NCBI RefSeq assembly: GCF_958979055.1
Contig: NC_084891.1
Location: 29,818,001 to 29,882,000 of the forward strand
DNA from: Alnus glutinosa
Taxonomy: Eukaryota > Streptophyta > Magnoliopsida > Fagales > Betulaceae
Direction of reading: 5' to 3'
Length of the DNA stretch: 64,000 nucleotides
This document shows, in pieces, positions 12,374-28,317 of the stretch. Position 1 is the first letter of the stretch, and every line of letters begins with the position of its first letter. The position numbers and the translations under genes are program-made. The notes beneath the pieces were generated by a model. The model had not been told where the DNA came from, did not search any database, and saw only the letters and a program-made list of their open reading frames with translations.

Positions 12374-13552
12374 ACCCAGATCATAAATTAACTCAGACAA
12401 ACAACCCCTTTTCAATAATCCCCTAATAACCCAAGTCTCGGACGAGCCAAAAGCAGAACCCACTTCAACAATAATGAGTTGAATCTGTCCAAAACGGAAG
12501 CTTCACAAACAACACAAATTTGCCAACTTCACTCTACAAGAAATAGAATTCCCTTCAAGTATCAAACAACAGGAGAAAGAAGAATATCCACCAAGCAAAG
12601 TAAACGCTCCACAAAATGCCCAAATCAACCTTTTTATCTCTCTTTTTTTCAGTTTAGAGTTCCTTTAAGCTATCAAAAATCACAAAGCAACCCTCAAAAA
12701 TTGAACTTTTCAAGCTTCCAACTAATTCCCAAATCTCCAAAACACCACAAGACCGAAAATCAACTAGCAGATCAAATCAAACCAATTAACCCCAATAATT
12801 TACCAAAATGTCACGGAAAAATCACAGTAATTTTTTTTATAAAAAAATTAAAATTAAAATCTTCAACGAGAATTGAACACCGAACGAGGTCAAGCTCAAG
12901 AATTTCTCACAGGTGGAGACGACGATGATGGTTGTGACTTCTTTGCCTTTCTCTTCGCTGTCATACAATCCAAGAAACCCTAAGAAAAGGTCTCTGCAAG
13001 AAAGAGAGAACTAACTTATTGGTATGTGGTTGGCCACCGGGGATTACAGGTAATCGAAGTGGATCTCGTAGCTGTAGGGGTGGAGATGGGGAACCGACAC
13101 GTGGTGGTCTGCAGTTGGTGGATGCTCTGGCTCCTCGTGTTAGTTCGTGGATCGGTGCCACCAGAGCGTCCCAGCCGTTCGATCTGTGGAGCAGGAAATG
13201 GACGGTGCAGCGCTGTACTCGATGTCCCTTCCAGACTGTGAGAGGTCAGGTTAGTTAAACGCCGTTAAGAAACGACCGCCTCGGATTCTCAGGGAGCACG
13301 TGTCGCTTTGCGATTGGGAGGAAGTAGTTTTCTCGGCTAAGATAGAAGCTCCACCTTTTTTTAACTTTCCCAATTCTCCACTTCTTTGAGTAGGGGCTGG
13401 GCAATAGTTGAGAGTACTCATGACCACATTGTGTCCCGTGGAACCGTCTACAATGCCGTTAAAAAGGTGGATCAAACGGGAAAAAACAAAATGAATCAAT
13501 AATATATTTAATAAAATTATAAAACGCCTCATGATAAGATAAGAATGTAAAA
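12374..13552. promoter_or_regulatory. PP2C 5' leader and promoter with two ACGT-core boxes
   Basis: The sequence directly upstream of the PP2C start is CT/AG-rich on the coding strand, as in leaders. Further out, a more GC-rich segment (about 13020-13340) contains CACGTG at 13098-13103 in the context CCACGTGTCGG on the gene's strand, and a second CACGTG at 13297-13302. These match G-box/ABRE elements bound by bZIP and bHLH factors. Whether they regulate this phosphatase is inference. Frames in this block (12479-12928, 13026-13258) show no recognisable protein. Confidence 0.45.
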
Positions 13553-15254
13553 TGTCATATTTTTCCCCTTAATATTTAATCTCTTATACTTATTTAATGC
13601 CTAAATATACTTATTATTCTTATATTTTGATTTAGGATACAAATTGAGGCATTAAATGCAAAACAAAGCAAATTGGGCGATTTTGGACAGTTTCAACATC
13701 AATTCGTAATCTGGTCATAACTCTCTCATAAAATCTCCGATTGAGATGATTCAATATGCTGTGGAACACCAAGAAAAAGATCTACAACTTTTATGTTTTG
13801 TGTTTTGAGAGATACCGGATGAATCAAGGTCAAAATCGGGCTTGAAGTTGACGTTCTGATGCGGTTTAATTGCGGAAGTTTTCAGATATGGAAATTTCTT
13901 TACTTTGAGACTTTTCATAATCATCCAATCAATTCCAGCCAAGCCAAGCAATAAATACAAAGTCAAGCAAAAGGAAGAAAAGGAAGGAAAAGATGTGTAG
14001 AGGATCAAGAAAATAAAGAAGAGATTTGTGGGGACCACGTGGAAGAAGACAACATAAAAGGAGCATCTCTTTCCATGACAAGGCAATTTGATTTCTCTCC
14101 ATACTTGGCTGATTTGTGGGGACTTAAACAAGGAAAGAATCGATAAAGTATATGGCAACAAAAGTCCACATTGAAATCATCACCTTCCTAGTTATCCTAG
14201 CCTTTATTTTATGTTTAATACTTTCCTTAATAAATTAGATTTGTGTATTGTTATTTTAGGATAGTATTTCTTTAGGAGATTTCCTAGGCTTCTAACATAT
14301 GGGATGAAACGTGTATAAAAAGGGGGAACCATGACACACAAGACATCTTCTATCTTCCATCTTCTCCCCTCTTCTCTAAATTTTAGTCATGGCCCTGCGT
14401 GGCTAAACTTTCATAATTGGTCGAAAGAAACGGAAGCCTCGGAATCAATAAAACTGTGAGATCTAATTTGTTTTCATTGTTCGATTTATGCTTTGAGTAT
14501 CAAATGTTCTTCTATACTTATTTTTATGATTGTCTCGTTTAATGACTAAGATTTAATGATTTGACTGAGTTTCTGCGCTGGCGATCATTAAATCCTAGGA
14601 AGCCCACTAGTAGCCAACTAGTTTATTTAATGATTTGACTGAGTTTCCGCGCTGGCGATCATTAAATGCTAGGAAGTCTACTAGTTTGTTATTCGTTGCA
14701 ATCTATTGCTGGGTTGGATATCAAATCCGTAATTGTTTGATCCCTACAATCTATGAAGCAACTAAGATTTAATGATTTGCTGCTTCTCAGTGATTATTAA
14801 ATCTTAGGAAGAACATTTGACGAAATTAAATGCAACCGCTTGTGCTTGTGTTGTTTCGCTTCATCGATCTCTCTAATTCTTAAGGCTGCTACTAGATTAA
14901 ACCTATAGCGCTTGTCTTAGGTTGTTTAGTAGTTAGGGTTAATTAGAGCGCTTGTCTACTAATTAACTACGACTAAGGAGAGATAGGAAAATAGTTCCAA
15001 CGGTGAATATTCAAGCATGAATTGATATATATTTGCATCGATGATCAGTTGCCAGATTCCGATGGTGGAAGTTGACTTAGACCAATGTTTCTTTACTTGA
15101 TTAATATTTTAATTTGAATTGTTTCTTAGTTATTTTTCTTAAAATTATTTTTATACTCAAAACCCCCCCATCCTTGTTCACGTAGCATAAAACTCGGCTA
15201 ATTACTCTCCGTGGGATCGACCCTTACTTCCACTGCTATATATATATTTTCACA
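13553..15254 (+). mobile_element. Long LTR-like fossil (probable Ty3/Gypsy), about 1.7 kb
   Basis: The segment starts TGTCATATTTTTCCCC and ends TTTTCACA (TG...CA). A TATA box (TATAAAA at 14314-14320) follows an AT-rich U3-like part. Near the end is CTCCGTGGGATCGACCC, a phrase I recall from the 3' end of long plant Gypsy LTRs, followed by a short tail (15255-15290) resembling the start of an internal region. No second LTR and no gag or pol is seen. It is a broken remnant; no target duplication was found and its age cannot be judged without its partner LTR. Confidence 0.5.
14550..14820. repeat. Three related short repeats inside the LTR fossil
   Basis: TTTAATGATTTGACTGAGTT..GCGCTGGCGATCATTAAAT occurs at about 14550 and again at about 14626, with a shorter relative near 14767. 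Each unit is internally palindromic (AATGATTTG against GATCATTAAAT), so each could form a small hairpin. They lie in the transcribed part of the LTR. Confidence 0.7.
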
Positions 15255-15534
15255 AGTAAGGTTTTATTTTTGGGTGCCTGCGACAGCACACCACCTCACG
15301 CATAACCTTCATCCTCTTATGCCAATGCGCCGTACGTTAAACTCTTTGTTTTGCTCTCTATCTTTCTATCCCGCTAAAAAAGGTCATTGCATTCGTTCGA
15401 TTATTCATCTCGCTCTCTGTCTTGCTCATTGAATATTATTTGTCCAATAATTGTCCTAGATTTGAGACAAAGATGAAGGGTCTTGGTCCCATAAATCATA
15501 ATAGAGACAAAGAATAATGATTTTCGATAAAAAT

Positions 15535-15845
15535 GAAACACCTTTGTTTTTGACAAAGCTCAAATCTCTTTCCGCGCGCGCTTCTGTCCAACTTTGCGTC
15601 GTACATTTTGAAAGTGGAGAACACGCAAAAATGACTTTCATAAAAAAGTAGTCAAAGGACACCGGTTAAGAAAAACAAAAAGTCTATTCGATAAAAATGA
15701 AACACTTTTATCTTTGACAAAGCTCAAATATCTTCCGATGCTTCTATTCAACTTTGCGTCACACATTTTGAAAGCGAATGACATGCAAGAATAACCTCCG
15801 TAAAAACAGTAATAAGAGGACACCACTTAAGGAAAGCGGAAAGCC
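15535..15845. repeat. Diverged tandem duplication (~155 bp, two copies)
   Basis: Copies begin CGATAAAAATGAAACAC at 15535 and 15689. They share TTTGACAAAGCTCAAAT, CAACTTTGCGTC, ACATTTTGAAAG and AGGACACC..TTAAG. They differ at roughly one base in six, so the duplication is old. No protein is conserved between them. Confidence 0.85.
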
Positions 15846-17184
15846 TGTTTCTAATTCCGCCCCTATTTGTTCAAAATTTGATGTATTTCGTTAAATGGGA
15901 GATAAATTAGATAATGATTTGATGTTGTAAAAATAGAGGTTTATGATCTAGTGTTTTGATTTGGTTACTTTACTGCCTGAATGTGCATGTGATTGTAACT
16001 CTTCTATTAACTATTATTTATGAATAGTTAATGTTGAGGAGTTGAGGTGGTTTTGTCGTTCAAGTTGCATGGACTTTCGGTAATTATTTACTCCTTGGTG
16101 TGGACGTTAGCACAGTTTATACGCGCGGGAAAAAACGAGATCCAGGTAACGAAGACACGTCGCTCTGGGCTAGACTGGGCCAAGGTGGACCCAAACCCAA
16201 CCAGAAAATTCGGGTCTTACGATATGTCCAGCTTAAAATAAATGGCAAAAAAACTGCTCCCTCTTCCTTTTATTTTCTTTTTTTTTATTTTTTTTTTATT
16301 TTCATTGAATTGTTAATCAATTCTTGAGTCTCTGAACACCCCCACCAATTTTATTATGTCCGTCCATTCCATATATAGGTTTTAGATAAAGAAATTGAGA
16401 TGACCACCAAATAAGTTGGATCACAGGAGTACGTCTGTAGGGTTCAAATTTGGAATGCTGCTTTATTAAAGAAAGATGTCTGAATTTCAAAGCAAACAAT
16501 CATTATCCTTTGCAATTAAGCAATAATAATCATATTCTCTACAAGTGTTTGGCCCATATATATATAGACGAGAAAAACAACTCAGATTCATTTCATTCAA
16601 CTTATTTATGTCTACTGCTATTTCTTTCTCCCTCAAATAATATTGGATTTAAGGTTTAATCTATCTATAAGTACATAATTTGTGAGGATTTTATGAAATT
16701 GATGTTTCTATTGTTTATCAAAACGAAAACCGTCTTCATAGAGAACATGAAATAATCGACTCCCACATGCAATAGGAATTCAATGTAATCGGGACAGAGA
16801 CTGTTCGATGTAATAAAAAGGTCAATTAAAGAAAAAAGATTATGCACTTGAATTGAAGAGTAGGTGGGCTGTAGTTGTCACGCAGTCGCATCTTATGCCC
16901 CACTTTATTCTTTGCTTCGCCAAATCACTCAAATTTCACGCAGTCGCATCTCGTGCCGTGGTATTCCTGCCTCTTCCACGTGATCGAATCATCGATCATG
17001 TCACTGTTTATTATCCTCATCCCTCTGCCCTCCTCAACTTTCTTGAGCGGTTCACATTCTCCGACTAATTCGCATATTTTTCCATTAAAAATTATGCATT
17101 ATGTTTTATGAAATTGTGTAAAAATATATAAACGTGCTTTTAAATAAGGATTCCTTATAATTGGACGAGGCATATAATCTGAAT
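15846..17184. other. Intergenic stretch without a supported gene
   Basis: I see only short frames with no domain. A short direct repeat (CACGCAGTCGCATCT) occurs at about 16878 and 16937. Poly-T runs lie near 16270-16310. It may contain unrecognised transposon debris. Confidence 0.5.
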
Positions 17185-17361
17185 GAGTAATTTTAAGAGT
17201 ACATTAAAGTGTCCGTCTATAAAAAAAATGAGGTAATTTTTAAAATTATCACTGGGCGTGTAATTAATCAAATATTAATTTTGATCGAATAATAATTTTA
17301 AAAGTCATCTCATTTGTTGATTGACACTTAATGAACATTTAAGTTACTCTTAAAATTATTC
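17185..17361. mobile_element. MITE with 9 bp target duplication (Mutator-like)
   Basis: A 177 bp element, with the left end GAGTAATTTTAAGAGTA mirrored by TACTCTTAAAATTATTC on the right. It is flanked on both sides by the identical 9-mer AATCTGAAT (17176-17184 and 17362-17370). A 9 bp duplication points to a Mutator-like transposase source. It has no coding capacity. Confidence 0.88.
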
Positions 17362-17582
17362 AATCTGAATAGTTTTCACAAAAAGGGAGACTATAGGCCA
17401 TCTATGCTAGTAGACACAATATAAAGCGTATGATTCAGACAATTAATTATAAAATATGTAATTTTAGAGCATTAGCAACATGCTATTTAAAACTTATTTC
17501 CTTCTTTAAATAAAGAGAATTTTTTAAAAAAGCTCAATGTAATAGTTTTTTTTTTTTTTTTTTTATGTTTTCTAAACGAAAA

Positions 17583-18143
17583 TGTTGGTACAGTTTCCGG
17601 TATGGTGTGAATCTGCACGCTCTTCTGATGTTCTTCACTCTTCTCAATAATTATGCAAAACAACAAAAGCTAGGGACCCTTTCGGGGATCTCGCTCCAAT
17701 GCCTAAATTAACTTCTGTAAGAAAATAATGTTATGTGCATAAAAACTGAGTTTTCGTTTATACCTGGAGTATGGGCATATTTATAGGCAAAGAGGTGGAG
17801 TCAAAGCTAGATTAGAATTCCTGCTTCTTGTCGATCTATAACTGTTGTCAGAGTTCTAATCGGGATCTAGAATTGATGTTAGAGTTCTAATTGGATTCTG
17901 ATCCTTTATTAGACTTCTAATATGACATCTTCTTAGACTTTTGATCTTATCATTCTTCTTATCTGATTGGACCATAAGTTCTATCCCAATTCCACCAGGG
18001 ATAGGACTACTGATCAAAATATACTTGGACTAATTAGAGTCCTATCCCAATTTACTGAGATAACTAATACCTGATTTCCCTGAAGTAGTTGCTAAATGTC
18101 TATCTTCTCCTTGGATCGGGTTGAGTGGAATTTATCCCTAACA
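17583..18143 (-). repeat. 3' LTR of the gag-only element
   Basis: About 561 bp, TG...CA bounded, aligned with 20695-21254 over its whole length. Most differences are transitions, as expected for methylated plant repeats. Confidence 0.92.
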
Positions 18144-18385
18144 GTTACCCCCAATTCCCTTATCAGAAGCTTGCTTGAATAATGAGAATTCTATGTTTAA
18201 GGAAACCCGAGCTTTGTCTCCTTCTGAAAACCTGCTAACCTACAAAACTTGAGGGTTAAATCTTACCCCCCATTACCTTCTTGTTTTTCCTTTGGGTTTT
18301 CTTCCTGTCTCTTGGAATGGCTAACTCCTGAAAAACCTGTAAAACCCGAGGGTTAAATCCGACCCCCCTTTCTTCTTGATCTCGC

Positions 18386-18921
18386 CTAGGACTGATCCGA
18401 GAGGCTTTGCCTCGCTCTCGGCTAGGACTGATCCGAGAGGCTTTCTTCTTGCTCTCGGCTATGACTGATCCTAGAGGTTTTGCCTTGCTCTTGGCTAGGA
18501 CTGATCCGAGAGGCTTTATTCTTGCTCTCGGCTAGGACTAATCCTAGAGGTTTTGCCTTGCTCTCGGCTAGGACTAATCCGAGAGGTTTTGTCTTGCTCT
18601 CGGTTAGGACTGATCCGAGAGGTTTTGCCTTGCTCTCGGCTAGGACTGATCCGAGAGGCTTTTTTCTTGCTCTCGGCTAGGATTGATCCGAGAGGTTTTG
18701 CCTTGCTCTCGGCTAGGACTGATCCGAGAGGCTTTTTTCTTGCTCTCGGCTAGGACTGATCCAAGAGGCTTGGCCTTGCTCTCGACTAGGACTGATCCGA
18801 TAGGCTTTGCTTCTTGCTCTCGGCTATGACTGATCCGAGAGGTTTTGCCTTGCTCTCGGCTATGACTGATCCGAGAGGCTTTTTTATTGCTTTCGGCTAT
18901 GATTGATTCGAGAGGTTTTTT
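18386..18921. repeat. 36 bp tandem repeat array (~14 units) in the gag-only element
   Basis: The unit is CTCGGCTAGGACTGATCCGAGAGG followed by CTTTGCCTTG or a close variant, 36-37 bp each. It lies between the gag end and the 3' LTR. CTCGG and CCGAG in each unit make a small hairpin. Since 36 is twelve codons, long repetitive frames appear on both strands; I take these as by-products of the repeat. Confidence 0.93.
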
Positions 18922-19144
18922 ACCTGCAAAATAAGCGACATCAACGGGTTCCTGGTCTAGGGACCGAGAACACTCCAATGCTAAAGTCAGCTCTATTCTT
19001 TTATTCTGAAAATATTTATTCCCAAAATCTGGGGAATTTTTTATATTTTATTATAACTAGTCTGAATTAAAAATAAATGTCTAGTTCTTTGCAAACATAA
19101 ATACTAAAAATAAAAGTCTAGCCTGAAATTCCCGAGAGTCCTTT

Positions 19145-20635
19145 CTACATGATCACGGGCAGATTCTGTTGTTGCCTCGGCTCTCTACGCCGTGGGCTTT
19201 TGCTTCCTCGGTCCTCTCTTCTTTCTATGTCTTCTCGGGGATCATTCTCCTGATCCATTTCGTTTGGCTGAGGACGGTCTCGGGGATAATAATCTCGTGG
19301 CTGCTGATCTCGGGGCAGACAGTCCCGATGATTCCGAGGCCTGTTATTTCTTGGCTGGTTTAGTTGCTCTCTCAAGAATCGAACCAGCTTACCATTCTTT
19401 ATGAATTCTTCTATTAACAACCTTAGGGTTACGCACCCCTCGGTGTAATGACCTGCTTGTTTATGAAAATCACAATACTTGCCTACATTCCTGTAAGGAG
19501 GATTACCTGGTATCTTTTGTGGTTCCCGAAACGTCGGGTCTTTTTTTTTTTTTTTTTTTATCTCCATAAGGACTTCTGATATCTTGGCATTGAGAGGTGT
19601 AAAATTGTAATCTTTGAACTTATTTACCTGCCTCTGCTCTTCCTCATCAGCTTTCCTGAATTCTTTCATTTTCTTTTTTGGGGCAGTCTCTCGAGGTAGC
19701 CTAGAACTGGCCATAGACTTCAGCGTCTCTTCCTGATTGATGAATTCTTCTACCTTATCTATGAGGCCCTGCAAGGTACTCGGTTGCTTCCGGACCAATT
19801 TCTTCATCAAAGGCTCCTCGGGTGAAATTCCTTGACATATCCTCGGTCGGATCTTCGACCGTTACCTTCTCTTGGTTAAACCGAGCCATGAACTCCTTAA
19901 GATGTTGTTGCTTTGCTGGTGCAATGATAGCAAATATCCCGAAGGCTTCTTCCTTGTCCGGAAAGCCAAGAACTCTGTTAGGAATATCTTGGACAATTCC
20001 TTGAACTGATCAACAGAATTCGAGGGCAACTTTCTGAACCAGTCTCGGGTATTCCCCGAAAGAGTAATGGGGAAGGCCCGACACGCTACTTCATCGGGTG
20101 TCCCGTGAAGGTCTAGATGAGCTCGAAAATTCTCTAGGTGATCTAGGGGATCTCCGTCTCCTGCATAACTTAGAATTTGGGGTACCTTAAACTTCTCGGG
20201 TAGCTGATAGTCTGCCACTCGTCTGGTGAAGGGTGAGTCTGTACCCACTAGGAGCTTATCCACAACCACGGATCTGCTTTTGTTCTTTCTTTCCGTCTCC
20301 ATGTACGTGCACCTTCTCTCCAGCTCGGCAATAACTTTGCTCAAATCTCCTTGGCGGTCATCCTCCCTCCGAGGATTAGTGTTGCTGTTGTGATCTTCTT
20401 CCCCACGCTCATCCCTGTTCATCTCGGGATTGGGCTGTTTTGGCTTCCTGCGCAGCAACTTGGCATTCTGCTGTGTTAAGGATTCGATCTGGGCTTCTAA
20501 CGCTGCTATGCGATCTTGGTCTCCACCCCCCGGGGGAGGGACCGGTGGAGGCTGCAGATTATTCTGAATAACTGGCTCCATTCGGACTATGGGCTTTCGG
20601 TTGGTCTGGCTTCCGGAACGTGTGTTTACCACCAT
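19145..20635 (-). pseudogene. gag remnant of the non-autonomous Gypsy element
   Basis: The minus-strand frame begins MVVNTRSGSQTN, followed by a proline-rich linker and a short coiled coil (RIAALEAQIESLTQQNAKLL). Next is the retrotransposon gag core with YQLPEKFKVPQ, DPLDHLENFRAHLDLHG, CRAFPITLSG and WFRKLPSNSVDQFKELS. A later part holds a zinc-knuckle-like CDFHKQAGHYTEGC and a basic Arg/Pro-rich tail. This is the order of a plant Gypsy gag. It is a fossil, with about one or two breaks, and no pol follows. Confidence 0.85.
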
Positions 20636-20694
20636 GCTAGATCTTCTTTTCTTTTATGAGGAACAAATAATCATTCCCACAGACGGCGCTAAAC

Positions 20695-21254
20695 TGTTGG
20701 TACAGTTTCCGGTATGGTGTAAATCTGCACGCTCTTCTATGTTCTTCACTCTTCTCAATAATTATGCAAAACAACAAAAGCTAGGGACACTTCCGGGGAT
20801 CTCGCTCCGATGCCTAAATTAGCTTATGTAAAAAAATAATGCTTTATGCATAAAAACCGAGTCTTCGTTTATACCTGGGATATGAGCATATTTATAGGTA
20901 AAGAGGTGGTGTCAAAGCTGGATTAGAATTCTTGTTTCTTGTCGATTTAAAACTGCTGTCAGAGTTCTAATCGAGATCTAAAATTGATGTCAGAGTTCTA
21001 ATTGGACTCTGATCCTTTATTAGACTTATAATCTGATATCTTCTTAGACTTTTGATCTAATCATTCTTCTTATCTGATTGGACCATAAATTTTATCCCAA
21101 TTCCACTAGGGATAGGACTATTGATCAAAATATACTTGGACTAATTAGAGTCATATCTTAATTTACTGAGATAATTGATACCTGATTTTTTTGAAGTAGT
21201 TGCTAAATGTCTATCTCCTTCTTGGATCAGGTTGAGTGAAATTTATCTCCAACA
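20695..21254 (-). repeat. 5' LTR of the gag-only element
   Basis: About 560 bp. In element orientation it ends CCAACA and is followed directly by the TTAGCGCCGTCTGTGGG junction. It pairs with 17583-18143. Confidence 0.92.
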
Positions 21255-22575
21255 GAACAGAAACTCAGCACTTTTAATTTTCTAATTATATAATAAATTA
21301 TATATATATATAATTAAAAGAATAAACCAATAATACGCTAATTTTTTATTAAATTAAAAAATTACGAACCCTGAAAAAGAAGATAAATAGAAGACAAGTG
21401 ATTTCCACGTGCAAAGCACACTGTGAAAAGACTCACTGAAACAGAGAAGTCATTGTACAGTCCTCGCATCACACCGATCACGAGCACACGTCTGCGGGCA
21501 CCCCCGAGTCCAAAGTTGTCTCGTCGTGTCAACTGTCAAAGTTGGCTCACAATTCCTTTTCACAACTTTTTCAAAACTTTATTTATAATGGTGTGAAGCT
21601 CACATATATGGACCTCACACTATTGTGAGTAGGGTTGTGAGAGAGTTATGATGAGGTTATAGTTTTATCATTTTCCAGTATGGTAGCGTCTGTTTCTTTT
21701 CCAGAGACGCTACGTGGATTTCTTTCATTTGCTTCCCACGTGGATTTCTCCTTTCCTCTATCTCGTTTTGTTGTTCTGTTCCGGGTTTTAACCTTTTAAT
21801 CTTTATTAAGTGTTCAATGCGCCTTTTTTATTGAACTTTTTAGTTAACCCACATAGCTGATCTTTCTTCACGGAGGTTAGGTTTATGATTTCAGTCCACC
21901 TAATGGCTAATTACATGTGAGTTTTGCCTTTTCCGGTAAGTTAGTCATCTGGGTCTTTATTTTCGCCTCTATTCCTTTGGTTTTTTTTTTTTTTTTTTTT
22001 TTTTTCCTGAGGATTATAGTACTTGGCTTTAGGACGAGATATTCCCAGAAATATATGGGCTGTAGGCTTTGATTTGAAGAGAGAATCTGATTCTAGTTTA
22101 TGCTATAAGATGCTAGCTTTCATTTTAAGTGCTTGTTGCTTTCTTATTGTATTATTGATTGATGATAAAACTGAAGAAAATAAATGAGAAATTCTTAAGC
22201 ATTTGGTTTTCAGATGGAAGCTCAAAGAAACCTATGCCAAGCAACCCAAGTATCAGTACGGCGCCTGGTTGAGTTGTGGTGTTTTTGGGTCCCAAATAAG
22301 GGAAAATGTTTGATTTGAGAAAAAAAAAAAAAAAAAAAAAACTGAGCTTCTTTTCCCTTTACTGTCTCTTGGAAACCAGTTAAGCATCATTGTTGAACTA
22401 GTTCATATGGTTTTTGCACACTAATTTTTATCTTTTATTTTTTCAGATGGGGGGTTCTTTATGCTGAGCTCTGATGGGTAATTCTTTGATCTCAATTCTG
22501 CACAAATTTTATCGCGGAAACCTTGTGTCAGATTTATCTTGCGGCAGGTGAAGATAACTGTTCCACTTGTTCAAA
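21255..22575. promoter_or_regulatory. Upstream region and probable 5' leader of the GLR gene
   Basis: An AT-rich stretch with a TATATATATA run near 21300 passes into CT-rich DNA. Long T and A tracts (about 21980-22007 and 22320-22340), followed by a TTTTTTCAG acceptor-like site near 22446, suggest a 5' UTR intron, but I cannot prove one. No other gene is seen. Confidence 0.4.
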
Positions 22576-27099
<4,524 letters not shown>

Positions 27100-27349
27100 A
27101 ATGACTGCAGGGATCTACATCAACTCAGGCAATTAACTCATTTGTTTTACCATCCTTAATAGTAACGTTACATGTCCGTGATATATATAGATTATAACTG
27201 TTTAAATGCGCTTGTATCGGTTATTTTTGTCTAGAACAACAAAAAAAAAGTCCTTTATTTTGTAGGAATATGTGCTGGAAGCATATTTTATTCCAAGATC
27301 TTGTTTTATACATGTCAATGGATTTCAATGCCAATGTGAAGCTGACGAT

Positions 27350-27900
27350 GAAATATACTTCATATTACTGACCTTGTCATTTTTGTCCAAGATCTATCTA
27401 CATTATATCGAGTTCCTGACTTTGTGTGTGTTGTGTGGTCGATGACTTGTTGATCTCCGTTCGACTGTAGGGACTTACTGAGAGGCTCGGTCAAGTGACT
27501 ATCGACGTTCGTTCGACCGAATGTTGCAATTTTTGACAAACCGACATGTTCCATCGATAGCCAGTTGAAGCTTATTCGACCGCGGGACTTCATTGCGAGG
27601 TTCTATTCAAACGGAACTTCTATCTATTTGGACGCGACTCAACAGTTTCATTTTATTTTGCTTTTCTACTAGGGTTTTGAATTGTTTTTCTATATAAACA
27701 CGCTTATGACGCCTTTGGCTGCATGTCATGTTTATTTTTCTTCAATTAAAAAAAGAAAAAGAAAAAAGAAAAACACTCAGAGGTTTAGTTTTCTCCTATT
27801 TTGACTCACATCATTGATTGTGTTTTTGGTTTTGAGAAGAGTTGGGAATTTTGTGTGTTAATTCTACGACCTACTATATCACTCTTCATCCGTGCGTGTG
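27350..27900 (+). mobile_element. Possible Copia LTR-like fossil
   Basis: Contains GTTCGACTG, TTCGTTCGACCGAATG and TATTCGACCGCGGG phrases, a TATA box (TATATAAACACGC near 27690), then an A-rich and T-rich tail. The repeated TTCGACC theme resembles plant Copia LTRs. Ends are not defined and no internal region is seen. Broken; age unknown. Confidence 0.35.
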
Positions 27901-28317
27901 TATATATGTAAATACACACTCATAAGTGGATTTGTACAGACAGACATTTACATATGCACACACCCACGGCATATAAATGTTGCGCGCAGTAGATATTCAA
28001 ATGCCCTTGTTTTTTCTAGTCCTTTATTTATGCCTTTCCTTTGAGGTGTTGTGTATGCATGGTCCTAACTATTGGATTTGGCATCAATTTGCTTTCCACA
28101 ATTGAAATATTCCTGCTCAAATTTGAAGTTTGAATATTTGAATAAATAGTACTAGAAGGTTCATGTTGAAAAATATTAAATTCAGTTAGAATGTAGAAAT
28201 GCCGGTGCTTGCTACAGGGTATGTCTCTTCTACTATCTGTAAATTTCCATGGTGCATTTGGTCATGGTGTCGAATCTGATCGAGATTATTTATGATGGTG
28301 GTCGATCTTTTGTTTTT

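Larger units (their letters stand above)
17583..21254 (-). mobile_element. Non-autonomous gag-only Ty3/Gypsy-type element (fossil)
   Basis: A 3.67 kb element lying on the minus strand, bounded by two LTRs of about 560 bp (20695-21254 as 5' LTR, 17583-18143 as 3' LTR), each starting TGTTGG and ending CTAACA/CCAACA. Flanking 5-mers GAAAA and GAACA form a plausible target duplication with one difference. Just inside the 5' LTR the element strand reads GTTTAGCGCCGTCTGTGGG, a phrase familiar from plant Gypsy elements of the Tat type. A purine-rich tract lies just before the 3' LTR. The internal 2.55 kb encodes a gag-like polyprotein (19145-20635) but no protease, RT, RNase H or integrase, so it needed help in trans. 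Gag looks broken, with about one or two breaks. By my hand count the LTRs differ at about 9% of sites, suggesting insertion several million years ago. Confidence 0.9.

Noticed and set aside
12374-12463. 30-residue N-terminal extension of PP2C (GSAFGSSETWV..)
   Set aside because: Opens with GTG only; the first ATG is at 12373.
12479-12928. 149 aa forward frame
   Set aside because: Covers the PP2C leader region, is low in complexity and has no domain or splice partners.
13026-13258. Overlapping 70-79 aa frames in GC-richer DNA
   Set aside because: Two overlapping frames without family resemblance; better read as promoter or leader.
13751-14161. 136 aa reverse frame
   Set aside because: Lies in the U3-like part of the LTR fossil and shows no domain.
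18480-18978. Repetitive Leu/Arg/Ser-rich frames on both strands
   Set aside because: Produced by the 36 bp repeat, not by a gene. I also considered CRISPR, but there are no unique spacers and the host is a plant.
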